DNA of 64,000 bases from Dactylis glomerata (lineage: Eukaryota > Streptophyta > Magnoliopsida > Poales > Poaceae), in assembly GCA_007115705.1 (NCBI GenBank), contig QXEO01000550.1, forward strand, positions 1,424,111 to 1,488,110. The letters run 5' to 3'. Of the stretch, positions 36,013 to 47,913 are shown piece after piece. Numbering within the stretch: the stretch's first letter is position 1; each line of letters opens with the position of its first letter. The position numbers and the translations under genes are program-made. The notes under the pieces were generated by a model. The model was not told the DNA's origin, ran no database searches, and saw nothing but the letters and a program-made list of their open reading frames with translations.

Positions 36013-38437
36013 TCATATAAGTACCGGAAAGAACTTGAAGCAAGAGAGAGCATCAAAAAGCAAATACGAAACAAATTTAAATCTAAACCACTTCCTATGA
36101 AAAAGAGTCTTGTAAAGAGACAAGTCATGAAAGCACAAAGCAACAAGCATAGGAAGGCAAAATAAGTGCAACTTCAAGAATTCCAACAAAAAGAGGGGAA
36201 ACTTAATATTATTGAGATGCATAAAGCCATGTTTCCCTCTCTCATAATAACTTTCAATAGCATCATGAACAAAATTAACAATGTAACTATCAAATAAAAC
36301 ATTATGATCATGAGCCATATGCATAAAAGAATTAATACTCCCCACATAAACATAGTCATTCTCATCACCATTATCATCAAAAATAGGAGGCATATTGTAA
36401 TCATACCTTGTTTTCTCCTCAATAGTAGGTGGACTGAAAATATCATACTCATCATTGTAATCATCATAAGCAATAGAATAGCTATCTTCCAAAGTGTGTT
36501 CATATGTAAACATATCATCATTGGATGGTACAACAATTATTGACTTCAATATTTTCAAAATTGGTACCAAAAAGATTTTCAATAACAAAAGTAGAGTGCT
36601 TTTCCCAATCATGATCACTACTATAGGTAACCAGCATAGGAACATCATCGAGTTCAGATTCATCAAAAACTATAATAGGAGCAACATGCTTAGGGGAAGA
36701 TACCGTTTCCTCTCTCCTTTTACTCCTCTTCTTCTTCTTCTTCTTCTTCTCTTTAGGAGGGAGAGGCTTGAAAGGAAGCTTCTCCACATAACCTGGTTTG
36801 TTGACAGAAGCGATAGAAGAAACTTTGCAGGATTCCTCCTTCTCATTAATAAGAACAAAACACATATTAGTCCTATCATATTTTGGTAAAGCATCATCTT
36901 TTATAACATTCTGTATGTAAGTATTCGCGCGACAATTATCAAAATAATAAAGATGGAAACCTTGAAGGAAACTATCCATATCAAAAGCACTCATATCTAC
37001 CAAAGAATTTTTCCTTGATAACTCTTCACACTCCCAAAAAAAAGTAAGCTCATCATGCTTATTGGGAGTGATCTTATCATCACAATACAAACTTGCAGTA
37101 CTCATTGGATTAGAAAGGCTACTATCATGGCCTGAGCATTAGAAATTGAAATGACCCACTTTATAGCAAAGTTCACAAATAAAAGGATAGACGGCACAAA
37201 CCTTTTCACCAAGCTCATTTAGAGCCTTGTCCCACATTCTAGTTTCTTCATTCCTGTGGTGGATACAATATTCTTTTTTGATGTGATTCTTTTCACAAGG
37301 TCTATGTGCTCCACAAAAATTAACATGCTTATAAGAAATAGTACTTTTAGAAGTTTGAGCATGTTTATTGCAATCATCAATCACAATTTCATTTTCCATG
37401 CAAGTGTCTTTAAAAGGTTCATGATACACGTCCCAATTTCCTTTGGGAACATTAATATGAGAAGCAAAGACTCTATAGTAATCAACAATAGTTTGAGGTT
37501 CAAGACCATATTTAGCAATAAGCTCTTGAAAATTAGCAGTTTCAGTAAAAGCCTTAATGCAATCATACTCGTAATTTATACATGATCCTTTACCTTTGTC
37601 GCTATCCCAATCTTCGGTGTTGCTTTGAAGTGTTTCAAGTAGATCCCACTTGGCGTCATCCTCCTTGCTTGTGAAAGACCCCTCAAAATAGGCATCTAGA
37701 TTGTCCTTGTAATATCCTAAAATCCTTGCATAAAAATTATTAATAACAATATTACGGGGAAGCTCATGAATGGGACATTTGAGCATTAGTGACTTCAATC
37801 TTCCCCATGCTTGGGCAATGCTTTCACCATCATGAGGATGAAAATTATAAATATAATTCCTATCTTTATGAACCTCACTAGAAGGATAGAATTTAGAATA
37901 AAAGAGAGGTACAATTTCCTCCCAGTCAATAGATCGGCCATCCTTCAGCGTCTTATACCATTCCGCAGCTCTGCCCTTTAGTGATAAAGAGAATAGCTTC
38001 CTCTTAACCTAACTTGTTGAAATACCTGGACACTTGAACAACTTGCATAATTCATGTATAAAGAGCAAATGATCACCAAGATGAACAGTTCCATCCCCTA
38101 AATAACAGTTATTCATAGCACGTTCAACAATTTTCATAGGTATTTTAAAAGGATGAGGATCACAAACATCATTAGAATCATCACATATGGGAGATAAAAT
38201 ATCATCAGAGCGAATTTTCTCCACTAAGGGTGGGGAACTAAAAATATCATGCCCATCAAAACTAGCTTCCCCAAGCTTAGACTTTTCTATAGCATTAGCA
38301 ATAACGGTGTTCAAAGAATTCATACAAATAACATTGCTATTAGCATGCAAATAAAGCTCCAAAGGTTTTTCAATTTTCTCTTCAAACACTTCAAGTCCTA
38401 ACTCAGGAAAAATACTATAGAACTCTTTGTTTTCCAT
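36013..38437 (-). pseudogene. gag of F, broken
   Basis: Reading from ATG 38437: an N-terminal part (LELYLHANSNVICMNSLNTV), a stop near 38009, then the capsid-like core with GRAAEWYKTLKDG (near 37960) and onward to about 37139. There, a CX2CX4HX4C zinc knuckle (CELCYKVGHFNF) has a TAA inside it. A third frame (37105-36518) carries a lysine run and ends before another open stretch (36666-36013) with a repeated acidic Asp/Tyr motif. This matches a gag-type protein interrupted by at least two stops and one frameshift. The role when intact would be particle formation and RNA binding. Confidence 0.75.
36727..36752. repeat. CTT microsatellite
   Basis: About eight CTT units; on the minus strand they encode the lysine run in the F gag. 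Confidence 0.8.
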
Positions 38438-38548
38438 TAAGCCTAACTAGTGAAAATAAAAACAAGAAACAAAAAGATTTAATTGCAGAATCTAAAGGAA
38501 ATAACTTCAAGCACTCACACACAAGGATGTGAGTACCTTTTACCTTAC

Positions 38549-38568
38549 CTCCTCGGCAACGGCAATAG
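38549..38568 (-). promoter_or_regulatory. degenerate PBS of F (tRNA-Asp type)
   Basis: The minus strand reads TATTGCCGTTGCCGAGGAGG, resembling the TGGCGCCGTTGCC site used by tRNA-Asp-primed plant gypsy elements, with changes in the first bases. Confidence 0.55.
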
Positions 38569-38577
38569 AAAAGAGCT

Positions 38578-39116
38578 TGATGTCTACGCACGCTTCTATC
38601 CTTGTAGACAGTGTTGGGCCTCCAAGTATAGAGGTTTATAGAACAGCAGCAAGTTTCCCTTAAGTGGATCACCCAAGGTTTATCGAACTCAGGGAGGAGG
38701 AGGTCAAAGCTATCCCTCTCAAACAACCCTGCAATTATGATACAAGAAGTCTCTTGTGTCCCCAACACACCCAATACACTTGTCAGATGTATAGGTGCAC
38801 TAGTTCGGCGAAGATATAGTGAAATACAAGTAATATGGATGATTATACTTAGTAAATGCAATCTGAAATAAATATCGTTGTGAGCAAACATGTAATAAAA
38901 CTGAATGTAAACAGTGTTTCAATGCTTAGAAATAAGGCCTAGGGATCATACTTTCACTAGTGGACACTCTCAACAAAGATAACATAATTGAACACGTAAA
39001 TAACTATCTTCACTATGCTGCTCTAAACTATTCTCCAATGGATAACAAACACTAATCATGTGTAGGGCTACGAAGCACTCCTCAAAGTTTGCATTCCCCA
39101 AACTAGATTGCCCCGC
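38578..39116 (-). repeat. 5' LTR of F (partial)
   Basis: 539 bp matching the start of 31657-33084 in plus-strand coordinates. It is interrupted by G at 39117. Confidence 0.85.
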
Positions 39117-39348
39117 TGACGAAGGAATACCAAATGGGCCCTAGGCTTTAGCCTACCTGGCTTCAGTCCAGGAGGGACAATCGTCAAAGGTTTACCGAAG
39201 CCCACGAAGCTATCAGCTTGGCGCGGCCCAGGGACATAACTTGGCGTGCAAGATGGAGACTCGAAGAAGGAGATCTAGTCAAATTAGCACTCGTCTAGGG
39301 TTTATTCCAACCAACTCTATCTGTAATCAACTTGGAGAAGAATCCCGG

Positions 39349-39893
39349 TGATGAGGATATTGGCACGCCAGGACGACCTACGATATGTGATAATTAAGTC
39401 TAAGGCTGTGTCATTAATTTACATATCTGCTCATGTTATTTCATAGCCAGGTCACGTTGTGGGCCACTTAGGTTTTATTTTATATTTTGGGTTTGGGCAT
39501 GTCCAAGCCCAATAGTTTTCTGGCCGTCTATATAAGGAGGCTGAAAATTATGTAGAACTTTTAGTTCCCGCGTGTGTGTTCCATCCCTCCGGGGTTGGCG
39601 TATTGAGACGGCGTCTCCGACGTTCGTCTAGTTATCCACTATATTGTGTTATGCGTGAAGGTGCTTGTTATTCAAGTATTGTCGTGCTTCAGCGTGAGGC
39701 TTGTTGTTCATCATCAAGTTGCTCGTTGGATTCATCTGTTCGGCGTGAGGTTCGTCTACATCAACGAGTTGCTCGCAGGATTGACGTTCCCCCATCATCA
39801 GGTTGCGTGTATCGTTCACGTGATTGGAAGATCTATTAGATTCATTGGATCAGGAGGTGCATCGTGAAAGATCGGGCCAAACAGTCTTCATCA
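39349..39893 (+). repeat. H1 left LTR arm
   Basis: 545 bp, TGATGAGG to CTTCATCA, a complete H LTR slightly shorter than the 565-bp H2 copy. Confidence 0.9.
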
Positions 39894-40271
39894 TCTTGGT
39901 AACGCTTGACAAACCTGTCCACATCACGCCTCATCCTAGGCCAATAAAAGTGATCAGCGAGCATGAGTAGCGTCTTCTCACGCCCAAAGTGACCCATCAA
40001 ACCGCCGGCATGTGATTCCTGCAACAATAGCAAACGCACGGACGATTCTGGAACACATAGTTTGTTAGCACGAAACAAAAACCCATCATGGATGTGATAT
40101 TTATCCCATGCTTTACCACCAGTACACATGCTATATGGCGCTGAAAAATCATGATCAGTAGCATATAAATCACAGAAAATCTCTAAACCAGGAACCTTAA
40201 TGTCTAATTGTGTCAACAACATGTTCTTCCTAGAGAGAGCATCAGCAACCACATTGTCTTTACCCTTTTTC
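39894..40271 (-). pseudogene. B-family pol fragment captured in H1
   Basis: On the minus strand this gives KGKDNVVADALSRKN, the RNase H/integrase linker, FRANKLCVPESS and the integrase zinc finger with GHFGREKTLLMLADHFYWP. It is nearly the same as B1 at 19650-20005, including B-specific residues such as MCTGGKAWDKYHIHDG. It has no start or stop of its own and no function is likely. Confidence 0.88.
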
Positions 40272-40800
40272 GCCCGATCTTTCACGATGCACCTCCTGAT
40301 CCAATGAATCTAATAGATCTTCCAATCACGTGAACGATACACGCAACCTGAAGATGGGGGAACGTCAATCCTGCGAGCAACTCATCGATGTAGACGAACC
40401 TCACGCCGAACAGATGAATCCAACGAGCAACTCGATGATGAACAACGAGCCTCACGCCGAAGCACGACAATACTTGAATAACAAGCACCTTCACGCATAA
40501 CACAATATAGTGGATAACTAGACGAACGTCGGAGATGCCGTCTCAATACGCCAACCCCGGAGGGATGGAACACACACGTGGGAACTAAAAGTTCTACATA
40601 ATTTTCAGCCTCCTTATATAGACGGCCAGAAAACTATTGGGCTTGGACATGCCCAAACCCAAAATATAAAATAAAACCTAAGTGGCCCACAACGTGACCT
40701 GGCTACGAAATAACATGAGCAGATATGTAAATTAATGACACAGCCTTAGACTTAATTATCACATATTGTAGGTCGTCCTGGCGTGCCAATATCCTCATCA
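40272..40800 (-). repeat. H1 right LTR arm, inverted
   Basis: 529 bp, reverse complement of 39349-39877 with only a handful of mismatches by eye. It ends right after GATCGGGC of the U5 motif. Confidence 0.9.
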
Positions 40801-41119
40801 CCCGGGACCCAACCTTTGCATATAAAAGGTTGGGAGGGAGATCTTAGCCCCTCTCTAGACACTTTTTCACCACCTCACGCTGGAGCGCTCGAAGTATTGA
40901 GAGCTCTCCACCTTCGGCTAGATCCAATCTACGCCACCATTGTAACACCTCCACTGTAGCCACCCCATCAATAAAGTCAGACAAGCAGGATGTAGGTTTT
41001 TACCCTACCAAGGGGGCCAAACCTGGGTAAAACCGCCGTCGAGCTCGCCAGGTCCCACTAGCGCTCCATGTCTTGAAAGCCCACAAACATGGGCATTGTC
41101 GGGGTTGAACCTCGTCAAT

Positions 41120-41137
41120 TGGTGCCGACCGTGGGGA
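41120..41137 (+). promoter_or_regulatory. PBS of G
   Basis: TGGTGCCGACCGTGGGGA, two bases after the LTR. It is the TGGCGCCGACCGTGGGG-type site seen in Tat-like plant elements, with one change. I did not assign the tRNA. Confidence 0.65.
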
Positions 41138-41229
41138 CGACGGGATCTGGATCTACGGATTCACTGGCTCCTTCACCAACCATCGCCAACCTCACCACAT
41201 CGACAAGGTTCGACGGCTCGTCATCAGCC

Positions 41230-44051
41230 ATGGCCATCGATTCTGCGTTGCCGTTCGACATCGACATCCACCCGCTCACCATCAACTTCGACACCAACAT
41301 CAAGATTGACATCGACACCGCATCAACCATCAATGTCGGCATCGCTGTGCCAGCTGTCATCGACACCATCCCATCGGAGACTGAGGTCGACAACACTAGA
41401 TCGGCCATCATCGACACTGCATCGCCAAGCGTTACCGATCTCACTCCGGCCGCGACCATCATCGACCCTACCTCAAGCCCGACAGGAGCAGTCTCGGCGG
41501 TGACCGGAGGCTTTGACATGGCCTTCGGACTGTTCAACTTCCATGTGGACAACGACGGAGTCGCTGAGCTAATCTCCGTTAGCGATTCAACGCCGGCCGC
41601 AGCAGCTCCAAGCGTGTCACCAGCTATCGAGGGCAACCCCTCGACGACCCTGCCGCTAACGCCATCGGAGGAGGAACCAAGGCTGGAAACTTCGACCCCA
41701 TCAGTTAGTTGGAATGACTTTCAAGATCCACCTCCATCCCCAACCACCGGCTACTGCGTCGAGTGCGACATTTATCACTTCGTGGGAGCCGGAGACTTCT
41801 CCGCTCACGAGATCGCTGGCTGTGAGGACCCTCGAGGAGGCACCGCAGCCATCTATCCGACGATATCCAAGTGCGAACGGGCTCTCAATGCCCTCACGCA
41901 CCATCCTGCACCCTACGACCCTGATTACATCAAGGGGTTATACTCGGACTACACATGTTCAGATAATGACATCTACCCCGAGGCTAAGGGAAAGATTGGC
42001 AATTCGGCTAGCTCATATTCAAGCGAATCTGCCACATCAAGTGATGGATACATGGTCGATTATGACTCTGACATCATGATCGAGGTCAGATCGTACATCG
42101 AAGACGACGACATCTACCCTCCCGTACTGGGCAAAATCAGTGATGACTCGATCCCACCGTTCAGAGGACACTGCATGATGGTGTCGCACGGAGACGGGAA
42201 TGAGCACAGAACCAATGATGGTCGAAGTCGGTCAAACACCGGTCGTCAGTTCATAACGCAAGACCAGATCCGGCACGCAAGGAGAGTGTACTCGGGAGAA
42301 GCAAATATGGGCCCTAATCCGAACCCGCAGGAGCTAGCTATGCTCCGATTCATCGTTCAAGAGCAGAAGGACCAGATTAGTGCCGATAGGCGCATCCTGG
42401 AGCCACGCAGAGACGAGGCCGACACGTCCAGCAGAAGATGGGCCGAGCGATCATCTCATTACTCATCGAGTGTCCAGCATAGGACACGGTCGCACATCCA
42501 ACCCGGGGCCGATGTACACAACATTACCCAGAATTTCAAAGCGGAATTTAATGAAGCTGAGCTGCTGCCCAAGACCAAGGAAGCTGCAATCATGGCTGCA
42601 GCAGCATATATTGCCGCGAATGCTCCCAACGACGACGAGCATATGCGGCATCTCCGAGGAGTTAGGGTGCTTCAAGGCACAACTAACCAAGGGCACGAAG
42701 TGATGCCAAGAAGAACTATCCCGCCAGTGGAGCAGTCCAGACACCCAGCAGCAGCGCCAGTAGTCGCGCCCAGGACTCAAGTGGTGGAACCTATCAACGG
42801 GGAACTTCGACACGGCCTGGTTCAGAACAGAGTCGACTCAGCACGTGCACGACGCGATGCGCGTCGTTTTGAGGAGGAACGTGAGTCGGAAACATTCGGC
42901 GGTAATCGCGACGGACTGTGCGGGGCGTAATGGTTCAGCCTCCTGATTCGTTCCACGCCACTGCTGAAAGGGATCAAGCTTAGCGATAGCGTAGTCAAGT
43001 TCAATGGGTAGCAGGACCCCCGAATTTGGCTCGATGACTTCATCACCGCCGTCACCATTGGCGGTGGATCTAGAGATAACGCTCTATAGTTACTGTCACT
43101 GCACTTGAAAGACAACGCAAGGGCGTGGCGGAACAACCTTGCTCCTGACAGCATTCGCTCTTGGGAGGAGTTTCGGCAAGCATTTATCACGAACTTTTGA
43201 GGTACCTCACGACGACCCACGTCGTTTGAAGAGTTGCGCTGTGTGTACAGCGGACAGGAGAAAACCTGAGGTCATACATCTCACGATGGATCAGCCTCCG
43301 CAACACGGCGGAAAATATTTTGCCCGAGAGAGCCATCAACGCTTTTCGGTATGGTCTTATCCGACGCGACTTCAAGGAAGAGCTAGGACGTTGCAAACCT
43401 AAAACCATCAACCATCTTATGAGCTTGGCAAATGAGTGGGCTGATGGAGAAGACTCCATCGCGGCCCCTAGGAGCCGCCGATGATCAGCGGAACATGACG
43501 TCGACCCAAAAGATCAGTTTCACCCCAACTCTTGAAAGAAAGGTCACCGAAGCCGCTACGATGACATGGATACGATGGATATGGTAGCAGCAGGCTACGT
43601 GAATAATGACCACGATGACAATCACGATGGACCAAGACGGGGGAACAACTACTATGGAAGCAGTAGCAGAAGCGCTGGCCGCAATTCGAGGCCAAAAATG
43701 GAGTGGCGCCGACGTCGTGATCAGCCACCGCCGTCGGCGGAGGAAATGCTCAATGGAGGGTGCACAAGGCACACCTACATCGACAAAGATGGAGTGCGAA
43801 TACCTGCCCATCTTCTCATCGAGTGCAGGGAATTCCTTCGCCTTAGTCAAGCACTTCAGGAGAGGATGCAAATAGAGCAGCCGGTGGCAGGCGCGATAGC
43901 TTACAATGCTCCACCACCCCTACCTAACCCGCTGGCAAACGTGGTGCAACAAGGCCACCAGGCCGCCACGATCCAACAAGTCAAGCCACGACAGCCAGCC
44001 GTCGAAGAAGAGGCGTTCCTGCCACCACAAGGCTTTGTGCCCATGATCTAG
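41230..44051 (+). pseudogene. gag of G, broken
   Basis: The first frame (start taken at ATG 41230; an upstream ATG at 41089 lies in the LTR) gives a long Ser/Thr/Ile/Asp-rich N-terminal part up to TAA 42928. The same frame continues as the gag core, with ARAWRNNLAPDSIRSWEEFRQAF (43100-43190) interrupted by TAG at 43009 and 43086 and TGA after the core. A further part (43566-44051, another frame) has a C-X2-H...H-X4-C pattern (near 43760-43830) like the divergent zinc knuckle of RIRE2-type gags. TAG at 44049 ends it. Confidence 0.7.
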
Positions 44052-44234
44052 AGAGGACGCCTGAGAAATAAGGTCCAGCGGAAGCGCGCAAGAGAGGTCT
44101 TTCACGCCGAGCATGCACCGCCAGATACAGCCGAATATCTGAACTGGTCAGAACATCTGATCGGCTTCGACTGGTTAGACCACCCACCAAAGATCCCGCG
44201 CCCTGGACACCACGCCTTGGTCCTCGAAGCGTAG

Positions 44235-44585
44235 ATAGGAGGTTTCACCTCCAAAAAAGTGTTCATGGATGGAGGGAGCAGCTTAAACCTCATCTATGCG
44301 GACACGCTACGGAAGATCAAGATCCCGATGGATACCCTCCTGCCGACAGAGACATCCTTTCATGGAATCGTCCCAGGAAAGCCGACATATCCACTGGGGG
44401 CAATACACCTAGACATCATCTTCGGCACTCCAGCAAACTTCAGGAAGGAGAAGATCGAGTTTGAGGTCATCGACTGGCCCTCGCAGTACCACGCTATCCT
44501 CGGGCGACAGCGTTTGCCCGATTCATGGCGGTGCCGCACTCTGCTTATCTCAAGCTGCGGATGCCCGCAAACAGAGGACCACTAA
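44235..44585 (+). pseudogene. protease of G
   Basis: Aspartic protease with FMDGGSSLNLIY (44257-44292) and the ILGRQRL block (about 44500). A TAG at 44232 separates it from gag. The catalytic triplet is DGG. The frame is lost near 44525, where the pol frame begins. Confidence 0.75.
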
Positions 44586-44833
44586 GGATCAGTGGAAGTT
44601 TTGCCCGCTCAGAAAACTGTGACAAGGACTTCAATAGCATGTCCCAGACATTTGGAGTGCATGAAGAGCTCAACCACATCAGGGAGAGCACCAACATGGA
44701 CGTCGACCCACCAGCGCAGCAGAACGCCCTAGAACTATCATTTGATGCCAGCAAAGACACCCGAGAGAACCAGATCCACCCGACGGATCCAACCAAGACC
44801 GCGCGGGTGTCAAATTCTCTCTCCCCCGCATAG

Positions 44834-45778
44834 GAAAGTGCACTCATCGAGTTCCTCCGTGAGCACTGGAGGATGTACGCCTGGTGTCCAGCAGATATGC
44901 CAGGCATCCCTAGGGAACTCGTCGAGCACGAGCTAAAGATCTTTCCTAACACAAAGCCGGTCAAGCAGTTAATGCGCCGGTACAACCCAGAAAAGGCCCG
45001 ATCAATGGGCGAAGAAATAAATCATCTCCTCGAGGCAAAATTCATCAGAGAGATAAAGGAGGCCACATGTCTTTCACCACCGGTCATGGTGGAGAAGAAG
45101 GACACCAAGATCTACAGGATGTGCATCGACTTCACGGCACTGAATAAGCACTGCCCGAAAGATTACTTTCCTCTACCTCGAATGGACCAGATCATCGATT
45201 CTACCGCTGGCTGCAAGCGCCTCTCATTTCTCGACGCGTACTCTGGGTACAACTAGATAAGGCTAAAGGTCGAAGACGAGGATAAGATGGCGTTCATCAC
45301 CCCGCACGGGGTATATTGCTACATGACGATGCCCTTCGGGCTCAAAAACGCCGGAGCCACCTATCAACGGTGCATGCAGGCATGCCTGAAGGAGCAAATC
45401 GGCCGCAACATCGAGGTCTATGTCGACGACATCGTCATCAAATCCACAAAAGCAGATAGCCTGCTCGACGACCTGCGAGAAACCTTCGCCAACCTCGACC
45501 GCTCCAGCATCAAGCTCAACCCGAAGAAGTGTTCCTTCGGGGTGCCTACAGGCCAGCTGCTGGGCTACCTCATCTCTGAGAGAGGAATCGAGGGCAACCT
45601 AGAGAAGATTCAAGCCATCATCAACATGCAGCCGCTGAAGACGCTTCGACATGTCCAGCAGCTGACAGGTCGACTAGCAGCACTTAGCCGCTTTATAAGC
45701 ACGCTCGGCGAAAAGGCTCTCCCCTTCTATCGGCTACTCCGGAAGACGGACAACTTCACATGGACAGAAGAGGCGTAG
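44834..45778 (+). pseudogene. reverse transcriptase of G
   Basis: RT of the Tat type: WCPADMPGIPREL, RMCIDFTALNKHCPKDYFPLP, then MPFGLKNAGATYQRCM and the catalytic VYVDDIVIKS (45416-45445). One frame, open except for TAG at 45254 and at 45776; a TAG at 44831 precedes it. All three stand where CAG is expected. No frameshift is seen in about 2.4 kb of pol (44525-46973). Confidence 0.85.
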
Positions 45779-46973
45779 GCCACGTTCAACGACCTTAAGC
45801 GTCGCCTTTCGACGTCCCCGGTTCTAGTCACTCCTCGAGAGAAAGAGCCGATGTTGCTGTACATAGCCGCTACGAATCAAGTTGTCAGTTCGGCCTTGGT
45901 GGTTGAGCGTGCAGAGGACGGCAAGGAGCACGGAGTACAAAGACCGGTATACTATCTCAGCGAGGTCCTGTCTCCAACCAAGCAAAGGTACCCCCATTAC
46001 CAGAAGCTGGCATACGCCATCTACATGATAGGGAAGAAATTGCTGCACTACTTCGAGTGCCACTCCATCATAGTAGTGGCTTCGAATCCAGTATCCAGCA
46101 TCCTCAACAACCCCGACGCTATGGGGCATGTGTCGCTATGGGGAATCACCTTGGGGCCCTGGAAGATCACGTACCAGCGCCAGTCAGCGATCAAGTCGCA
46201 AGTCCTGCCAGATTTCATAGCCGAATGGATAGAAGCACAGATGCCCGAACTACCGGACCTATCGAATTGCTGGACTATATATGTCGACGGGTCTAAACGA
46301 GTTTTGGGAGCAGGAGCAGGAGTAGTCCTCGTGTCACCACAGAGGGACAAGATGCGCTACGTCCTATGTATGCGCTTTGCGAACCCCTCAAATAATGAAG
46401 CGGAGTACGAAGCCGTTCTGCACGGTATGCTTATGGCGAAAGCCTGTGGTGCCACTCGCATCAAGATCCACGGAGACTCGAACCTCATTGCCTAGCAAGT
46501 CATGAAGGAGTGCGACGCGACCTGCGCAAACATGATCGCATATCGCGCAATGTACGACAGGCTCGAAGGCGACTTCGAGGGGTGCGAGGTGACGCATATT
46601 GGCAGGGAAAGCAACGAAGAGGCAGATAAGTTGGCCAACATTGGTTCCAAGTGCTTCCCGAAACCGCCAGGAATCTTCTTCGAGGAGATATTCGAGCGCT
46701 CCGTCAAGATCAAGTCAGTCATCGACCCGGCGTTAGCAACACGCTCGGGGGCTAAACAGTCAGGTCCCACCCCAGCAGCGGGAACAGAAGACCTGTCCAA
46801 AGAAACGACCAAAGTCATGCTCATCGAAGCAGTCTGGACGAAGCCGTACCTGGCCTACCTGATACGAGGCGAACTCCCAGAAGACACTATCCATTGTCGA
46901 TAGATCATGCGGCGCTCCAAGGCCTTCACGATAATCAACAGAGAACTCTACAAGCGTAGCACCCCAGGGGTTC
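45779..46973 (+). pseudogene. RNase H and second, archaeal-type RNase H of G
   Basis: The first RNase H (about 45840-46200) has PMLLYIAATNQVVSSALV and RPVYYLSEVL but weak catalytic residues. The second (about 46270-46640) has IYVDGSKRVLGAGAGVVL, NNEAEYEAVLHGM and IKIHGDSNLI, the pattern of the additional aRNH acquired by the Tat lineage, which takes over cleavage of RNA in RNA:DNA hybrids. TAG codons stand at 46493 and 46901. D2 interrupts the frame at 46974, just before integrase. Confidence 0.82.
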
Positions 46974-47913
46974 TGATAGGGTAGAGGTGCCCGATCTTTC
47001 GATGAGATGATAACTATCGATTTCTGGTGGAGGTCGACGTTGACGATCTGACTACAAACATGCGAGACGTTGCGCCTTAGCAATCGATACACCAACTTCC
47101 GAGGCTATTGATCACACCGGAGCTTGATCAACCTGATCACAAGGATCAATCCCTACAAGCAATCAAAGAACCAGCAAGAATTATAGATGCAATCAAGATA
47201 TTGCGAATAAAGATGAAGGCTTTATTGAGGAGGTGGGATTCTGTCTGTGCGTAGTACAAAAGGTCGGTTTGACAATTGTGCCTATGGCGAAGAGTAGCTC
47301 GTGGTTATGTCTTTAACTAAACAAAATCCAAGATCTAATGACGGCTAGGAGGAGGTATATATGATGGAAAGAGCAGGGATTTTCATACAGCCGTAACGGG
47401 CCATCTGAAAATAACCCTAGATGGGCCGATTTCCACTCAAACAGCCTCCAGAAAATCCCTAAAATACCTATGACAAAAATACATGGGTTTAACCCATAAA
47501 ATAAGGTGACGCAGCACCATATAAAGCCTTGGACGAATTTTATGATTTGGTAACTTGTGAATTTCATCCAAGCATCCTTGCAGCATTATGGTGGCTTCAA
47601 ATTTCTGAAATCTTCACTTGCAGCATCATCCTGAATCCTCACACGATTGCTGCCATCATCTCCATGCATGATCATGCTCCAATGCTTGTCCCTCTCATCC
47701 ATGCTAGGCCCATCATTCCTAAGTAACATAAACACATCTAATTTAGGCAGCATCATATTCTCATGAATATTAGGAATGGTTCCTAGAAACGAAAGTACCT
47801 GATAATTTAGTTGGCGTGCACGAGCTCTTGTGAGAGGTCCTTGGAATTGTGGAATGAGAGGAAGTGTGGCTGTAGGTGCAACGGTTGTATCAACCGTAGG
47901 GATGTCCTCATCA
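46974..47913 (-). repeat. 3' LTR of D2
   Basis: 940 bp, minus-strand TGATGAGGACATCCC to ACCCTATCA. The first part encodes the pol tail. Confidence 0.9.

Larger units (their letters stand above)
31657..39116 (-). mobile_element. F: gag-only Ty3/gypsy element with tRNA-Asp-type PBS
   Basis: 3' LTR 31657-33084 (1428 bp), interior 33085-38577, and the 5' LTR, of which 38578-39116 remains before G interrupts it. The interior encodes gag but I see no RT or integrase motif in about 5.5 kb, so it is non-autonomous in design. The left flank at 31652-31656 is GTTCT. The gag and LTRs look like abundant Triticeae families of the Sabrina/WHAM kind (from memory, uncertain). Confidence 0.8.
39349..40800. 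mobile_element. H1: element with two inverted LTRs around a piece of B pol
   Basis: An H-family LTR in plus orientation (39349-39893), TCTTGGTA (the first bases of the PBS region), 370 or so bases of family B pol in reverse, then an H LTR in minus orientation (40272-40800) lacking its last 16 bases. CCCGG flanks both sides (39344-39348 and 40801-40805), so the whole palindrome appears to have integrated as a unit. Both outer ends are the U3 end TGATGAGG. There is no complete PBS and no polypurine tract. Confidence 0.88.
39117..41117 (+). repeat. 5' LTR of G, split by H1
   Basis: TGACGAAGG to CCTCGTCA. Without H1 and one CCCGG copy it is about 544 bp. A TATA-like GCATATAAAAGG lies near 40818. 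Confidence 0.75.

Noticed and set aside
36304..36543. Plus-strand Ile-rich frame opposite the F gag
   Set aside because: Complement of the Asp/Tyr-rich gag part; low complexity, no support.
41115..41636. Long open frame on the minus strand opposite the G gag
   Set aside because: Shadow of the biased codon use of gag; no domain, and gag on the plus strand explains the region.
44834..46973. Plant pararetrovirus (caulimovirus) insertion as source of the RT
   Set aside because: LTRs, PBS, the second RNase H and an integrase zinc finger continuing after D2 identify a Tat-lineage retrotransposon; no movement protein seen.
46974..47000. D2 LTR mistaken for part of the G coding region
   Set aside because: The GGTTC duplication on both sides and the matching 940-bp LTRs show an insertion.
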